Positions 5,905 through 9,715 of a DNA stretch of 9,715 nt are shown in pieces. Numbering within the stretch: position 1 is the stretch's first letter; every line of letters begins with the position of its first letter. This DNA is from Ignavibacteria bacterium. Lineage in GTDB: Bacteria; Bacteroidota; Ignavibacteria; Kapaibacteriales; UBA4661. The notes beneath the pieces were generated by a model. The model did not search any database. It was not told the origin of the DNA and was given only the letters and a program-made list of their open reading frames with translations. The position numbers were made by a program, and so were the translations under genes. The stretch spans positions 1-9,715 of the forward strand of contig JAAFHM010000162.1 in NCBI GenBank assembly GCA_013298375.1. The letters run 5' to 3'.

Positions 5905-8871
5905 ATGACCGACCAATTTAGCGATCTCCTCCGGCAACTTCGCCGCACAACGAGCTACGACGTTGCGCCAAAAGCCGCTCAAGCAATATTTTTTCAGCTA
6001 TGTTTTGACGAGATTGGCGCATTTATTCGCGTTATCAATAAAAAAGGTGAGGAAGTTGATGCCGATTACCGCGCCTATTCCGGCACAGACCGCACGTTGC
6101 TCAAAACATTGGCAACCATTCAGGAACGAAGCGGCTTTGTGATTGACTGGGACAAACCCGCCAAGGCGGCGGATCATCCGTATCTTGCCGAGCATGATTT
6201 TTTAGTCTGGCAACTGCGCGGTCTTCCCAATATTCTTGATGCAGATATGCGCCCCGTCAGCTTTTCTGCGGCTTCCGAAGGACAAACGGCGACGATGCTC
6301 CTGGAGATTCGCGCCGACGACACTTCCCCAAACGCTTCCAATGCCTCTGCACGCGAGAGCGACGAGAATGCACCTGCCGAAAACACCGCGCAAATACAGA
6401 GTGCAAGCGGCTCACAGCGCATGAGAGCAAGAATACTCGTCACCCTTGAAGGCGAAGAGGTTGATTCCATGCGTCTTTTGACGGAGCATAGCGCGATTAT
6501 TTATCGAACACCAAGCGAAAATTCATCGGCGGCATTGGCGGAAATTGTCGAAATTGCGCCGCTTGGCGAGGCATTTATGGTGCTGCCGCGTTTTGCCACG
6601 ATGCTTTTGCGGCAAGATGTGGAACGGTATTTGTCGCTGCTGCATTCCTATTTCCCATCGTTGCGCTTGCGCTTTGAAGATTTTCGCCGTGCTGCCGATG
6701 CACCGGAAGCGATAAAAACCGCACCAGCACTGCTTTTTGAGAAAGTTGACGAGGACAATACATTGTATTTGCGGGTTGCCGCGACCTTACCGCAGTATCC
6801 ACAATTCGACCCCGATTTCCTTGCGGAATACGATATTACCAAGATTGTGAGCCTGAACGAGATGGAGCGCACGTTTGCTGTGAGCAATATCAGCAGCGAC
6901 GATTTCATAATGCACGTGGAGGTAATTGATAAATTGCTTGCTCAATACGCCGCCAAGCTAACGGGAAAATCGGTGCGCAAAGGGCAAGAACACTATATCC
7001 GCGAACAAAATACGTTTATTATTCCCAGCGACCTTGCAAAGGAATTTATCCGTCACGAACTGAAAGAATTAGTTGCTTCCTACACGATTTTGGGAGCGGA
7101 CAAACTTAAATCATATAAAGTTCGTGCTGTGCAGCCTTCATTAAATCTGAGTTTGTCGAGCGGTATCAATTTTTTGGAAGGCGATGCGTCGCTGGATATT
7201 GAAGGCGAGACGTTTTCGCTGTTCGATGCGCTTTTGCAATATCGCAAAAACTCCTACATCACGCTTGCCGACGGCACTCAGGCGATTATCAACGAGCAGT
7301 ATTTGGCAAAATTAGAGCGTATTTTCACGAAGCAAAAAGATAAGGTCAAAATCTCCTTTTTCGACCTTCCGCTTGTCGAAGAACTTATCGACGAAACCAT
7401 TGCCGCAAGCGCCTTCCAAGCCTCTCGTGCTATTTTTCAAGGCTTCAATGATTTGGCAACGCAGAAAACAAAGCTACCGAAAATCAATGCGACCTTGCGC
7501 CCCTACCAAGAACAGGGATACAAGTGGCTTCAATACTTGTACGACACGAATTTGGGTGGTTGTCTGGCAGACGACATGGGCTTGGGGAAAACGCTGCAAG
7601 CCATAACGCTGCTTTCTGCCATTTACCCCAAAGAAAAGCGCCCAACGCTTGTGGTCATGCCGAAAAGCCTTCTGTTTAACTGGGAGGCGGAATTGCAGAA
7701 ATTTAATCCCAAACTCACCTATTACACCTACTACGCCGCCAACCGCGACATCAAGCAAGCACGGGGTTCGCAGCTTATTTTGACCACCTACGCCATGCTG
7801 CGGAATGATATTGAAATCTTCAAAGAAGAGAAATTCCACGCGGTAATTTTGGATGAATCGCAGAATATTAAAAATCTGCAATCCCAAACCTCGAAAGCCG
7901 TCATGCTCTTGAATACCGATAAACGCTTGGCGCTTTCCGGTACACCGATTGAAAATAATTTGGGCGAACTCTATGCGCTCTTTCGTTTTTTGAATCCCGC
8001 CATGTTCGGTTCGGCGGAAGAGTTCAATCAGCGCTACGCAACGCCCATTCAGCGATACAGCGACAAAGAAGCGATTAGCGATTTGCGTAAAAAAATCTAT
8101 CCGTTTATTCTCCGGCGGCTCAAAAAAGATGTTTTGACGGAGCTTCCGGGCAAAATTGAGCAAACGCTTCTGGTGGATATGAGCGCAGAGCAAGCTGAAC
8201 TCTACGAATCGCGCCGCCGATTTTACTACGATACTGTGCGAACGCAGGTACGGACACATGGCGTACAAAAATCGCAATTTATGATTTTGCAAGCACTGTC
8301 AGAATTGCGCCAAATCGCCTCTATTCCTGAGTCGCAGACCGACGGCGCTATCATTTCGCCGAAGCGCGAGGTGCTGATGGAGCAGCTTTCTGACGTAATA
8401 TCCAACGGACGCAAAGCGCTTGTTTTTGCGAATTTTTTAGCGGGAGTCGAGGCAATTACTGAAGAATGTGAAAACGCCGGAATCCGCGCCCAATCAATGA
8501 CCGGAGCCACCAGCGACCGCCGAACACTCGTCAATACGTTCCAAAATGACCCCGATATGCGTGTATTCATTATGACACTCAAAACAGGCGGTTTGGGGTT
8601 GAACTTAACTGCCGCCGACACGATTTTTATTCTCGACCCGTGGTGGAATCTCGCTGCCGAGACGCAAGCCATTGACAGAGCGCACCGCATGGGGCAAAAA
8701 GGCACGGTATTCGCGTACAAACTCGTGGCGCGAGGCACTATTGAGGAAAAGATTCTGCAATTACAAGAGAAAAAACGGGCGCTTTTTGATTCGGTTATCT
8801 CCAGCGATACCGCATCACTCAAGGCGTTGAACGATGAAGACATTGAATTTATGTTAGGAGGTGCGTTATGA
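5905..8871 (+). CDS. SNF2-family DEAD/H-box ATPase (helicase-like DNA translocase)
   Basis: A superfamily 2 ATPase of 988 residues; family members use ATP to translocate on double-stranded DNA and remodel or remove bound proteins. The motor fills the C-terminal half: LRPYQEQGYKWL (532), motif I DDMGLGKT (556-563), LVVMPKSLLFNWEAEL (about 583-598), motif II DESQ (650-653), motif III ALSGTP (676-681), an ILRRLKKDVLTELPGK linker, LVFANF, MTGATSDRR, LKTGGLGLNLTAADT and motif VI QAIDRAHRMGQ (921-931). The 530-residue N-terminus has a low-complexity acidic/Ser linker (about 136-172). From NLSLSSGINF (413) to about 490 there is a block like that preceding the motor in other bacterial SNF2 proteins, ending in YITLADG. 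I see no SWIM zinc finger or nuclease motif. The ATG follows CGTTCC without a Shine-Dalgarno sequence. It lies between two homologous proteins and overlaps the second by four bases. It is clearly SNF2, but its process (remodelling, repair or defence) is unresolved. Confidence 0.95.
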   Translation: MTDQFSDLLRQLRRTTSYDVAPKAAQAIFFQLCFDEIGAFIRVINKKGEEVDADYRAYSGTDRTLLKTLATIQERSGFVIDWDKPAKAADHPYLAEHDFLVWQLRGLPNILDADMRPVSFSAASEGQTATMLLEIRADDTSPNASNASARESDENAPAENTAQIQSASGSQRMRARILVTLEGEEVDSMRLLTEHSAIIYRTPSENSSAALAEIVEIAPLGEAFMVLPRFATMLLRQDVERYLSLLHSYFPSLRLRFEDFRRAADAPEAIKTAPALLFEKVDEDNTLYLRVAATLPQYPQFDPDFLAEYDITKIVSLNEMERTFAVSNISSDDFIMHVEVIDKLLAQYAAKLTGKSVRKGQEHYIREQNTFIIPSDLAKEFIRHELKELVASYTILGADKLKSYKVRAVQPSLNLSLSSGINFLEGDASLDIEGETFSLFDALLQYRKNSYITLADGTQAIINEQYLAKLERIFTKQKDKVKISFFDLPLVEELIDETIAASAFQASRAIFQGFNDLATQKTKLPKINATLRPYQEQGYKWLQYLYDTNLGGCLADDMGLGKTLQAITLLSAIYPKEKRPTLVVMPKSLLFNWEAELQKFNPKLTYYTYYAANRDIKQARGSQLILTTYAMLRNDIEIFKEEKFHAVILDESQNIKNLQSQTSKAVMLLNTDKRLALSGTPIENNLGELYALFRFLNPAMFGSAEEFNQRYATPIQRYSDKEAISDLRKKIYPFILRRLKKDVLTELPGKIEQTLLVDMSAEQAELYESRRRFYYDTVRTQVRTHGVQKSQFMILQALSELRQIASIPESQTDGAIISPKREVLMEQLSDVISNGRKALVFANFLAGVEAITEECENAGIRAQSMTGATSDRRTLVNTFQNDPDMRVFIMTLKTGGLGLNLTAADTIFILDPWWNLAAETQAIDRAHRMGQKGTVFAYKLVARGTIEEKILQLQEKKRALFDSVISSDTASLKALNDEDIEFMLGGAL
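8855..8860 (+). promoter_or_regulatory. Strong Shine-Dalgarno site inside the SNF2 gene end
   Basis: AGGAGG lies 7 bases before the ATG at 8868, the only perfect Shine-Dalgarno sequence at a start in this window. It sits within the last codons of SNF2 and fixes the start of the next gene, whose ATG overlaps the SNF2 stop (ATGA). It indicates coupled or re-initiated translation of the two proteins. Confidence 0.85.
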
Positions 8872-9715
8872 ATTACGAAAAAGAAAAACAGCTTCTCAAC
8901 GCTATTTTCGGTACACCCAATCAATCATCAAAACCCGGTACGAATGCACCTTCTACCAAAAAGCAGAGCGGTGTTTTTAACCCCAATGACCCACTTTTTG
9001 ATCTCAAAGTGGCGATTGACAAAACGTACAGCAAAGCCGAGATGGAAACAATGATGAAGGCATACCTTACGCCTTTTCTTCAAGAGCGCGGCGCTACGGA
9101 GTCAGCATTAGCGCCCTTTCAAGACCTTGCTACGCCCAATTACAAAGCCTCCAAAGATGAATATACGGAACTCATTGCCACGATATTCAACGATGGAGCG
9201 CTGTTCACAAGTTTTTTTGCTGATCTTCCGCCAGTGGTGCAGTCGATTATTTCGATTATTGTCTTTGAGCGCCATACAATGTGGTTCATGGAAATTGCGC
9301 AGGAATTTCCGGGAACACAGGTGCGTACGCACAATAAAGCGCTCTATTATTCCGAAGAACGCCCCGAAAGGGTGGCGGAGTTTTCGCTGTTTCCGTGCAG
9401 CAAGGGGCGTAGGCTGTTCAATAGTCTTGACCACACGTATGATTTTGGCTTTTATTTTCCCCCCGCAGTGCGGAAGGTGCTGCGCAAGCACCTGCCTGTA
9501 CCTGCAACGAGTATTCTTGCGCCACTTGAGGATCCGCCAAAAGCAGCATTTCACTACATCAATGAAGAAAACGCGCTGGATGCAGCAAAAATTGCCTACA
9601 ATTTCATTCACAACGGTCGCCTTGAGTTCAGCAGCAATGGCAAAAAACCACTGAAAGCCTCGCTAAAAAAGCTCTCTGCACTGACGCGCCTCCCGGAACT
9701 GTATCCATCAATTTA
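8868..9715 (+). CDS. Uncharacterised protein homologous to copy A (SNF2 partner, copy B), cut by the window edge
   Basis: 282 complete codons run to the window end with no stop. The first 45 residues are Asn/Ser/Lys-rich and probably flexible. From about residue 110 the protein parallels the gene at 3810. LF-x-x-x-x-x-x-L-x-P (about 112) and a nearby Met-Glu lead into FxFYFPPAVR (193-202), AAFHY (226-230), I-x-x-x-x-I-x-x-G-R-L-E (242-253), GKKPLKASLKKL (258-269) and LPELYP (275-280). These blocks lie 13-16 residues earlier than their counterparts in copy A, an almost gapless collinearity. The function is unknown. Any counterparts of copy A's winged-helix and XPB-N-like regions would lie beyond the window. 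The four-base ATGA overlap with SNF2 and the AGGAGG site make co-translation very likely and point to a shared complex. No signal peptide or membrane segment is seen. Confidence 0.85.
   Translation, partial: MNYEKEKQLLNAIFGTPNQSSKPGTNAPSTKKQSGVFNPNDPLFDLKVAIDKTYSKAEMETMMKAYLTPFLQERGATESALAPFQDLATPNYKASKDEYTELIATIFNDGALFTSFFADLPPVVQSIISIIVFERHTMWFMEIAQEFPGTQVRTHNKALYYSEERPERVAEFSLFPCSKGRRLFNSLDHTYDFGFYFPPAVRKVLRKHLPVPATSILAPLEDPPKAAFHYINEENALDAAKIAYNFIHNGRLEFSSNGKKPLKASLKKLSALTRLPELYPSI

Noticed and set aside
7474..8292. 272-codon open frame antisense to SNF2
   Set aside because: It lies entirely opposite conserved SNF2 motor motifs and its translation resembles no protein. It is a shadow of the codon usage on the other strand.
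8226..8924. 232-codon antisense open frame across the SNF2/copy B junction
   Set aside because: Ser/Ala/Arg-rich translation without domains, opposite motif VI of SNF2 and the start of copy B.

Overview
The window comes from a bacterium of roughly balanced base composition. Two divergent promoter candidates around positions 512-645 fit the Bacteroidota-type pattern (TTG or TTTG, about 20 bases, then TAnnTTTG), and most start codons lack a Shine-Dalgarno sequence. This suggests the Bacteroidota/Chlorobiota group. The assignment is an inference from these few signals, not from a phylogenetic test.

Layout. On the minus strand, positions 1-394 hold the N-terminal 131 codons of a cyanophycinase (peptidase S51), cut by the window edge. 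A 350-base divergent spacer (395-744) carries promoter candidates for both directions. All remaining genes are on the plus strand. A complete purH (745-2358) encodes the bifunctional enzyme for the last two steps of IMP synthesis. After 198 bases come two small phosphorelay proteins: a double receiver protein with no output domain (about 2557-3462) and a single-domain histidine phosphotransfer protein (3473-3784). No histidine kinase is visible.

The most distinctive part is 3810-9715. A SNF2-family ATPase of 988 residues (5905-8871) lies between two uncharacterised proteins. By eye these two are homologous to each other: conserved blocks fall in the same order and at nearly the same distance from each start. 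The first (684 residues) also has a predicted winged-helix region and a C-terminal domain resembling the XPB N-terminal/helicase-associated type. The second overlaps the SNF2 stop codon by four bases and runs off the window.

The five plus-strand genes from 2557 onward are closely spaced (10, 25, 40 and -4 bases), so they may be co-transcribed. A SNF2 motor with two related flanking proteins looks like a DNA-remodelling, repair or defence module. Nothing in the sequence decides among these roles. No RNA genes, insertion sequences or CRISPR arrays were seen.
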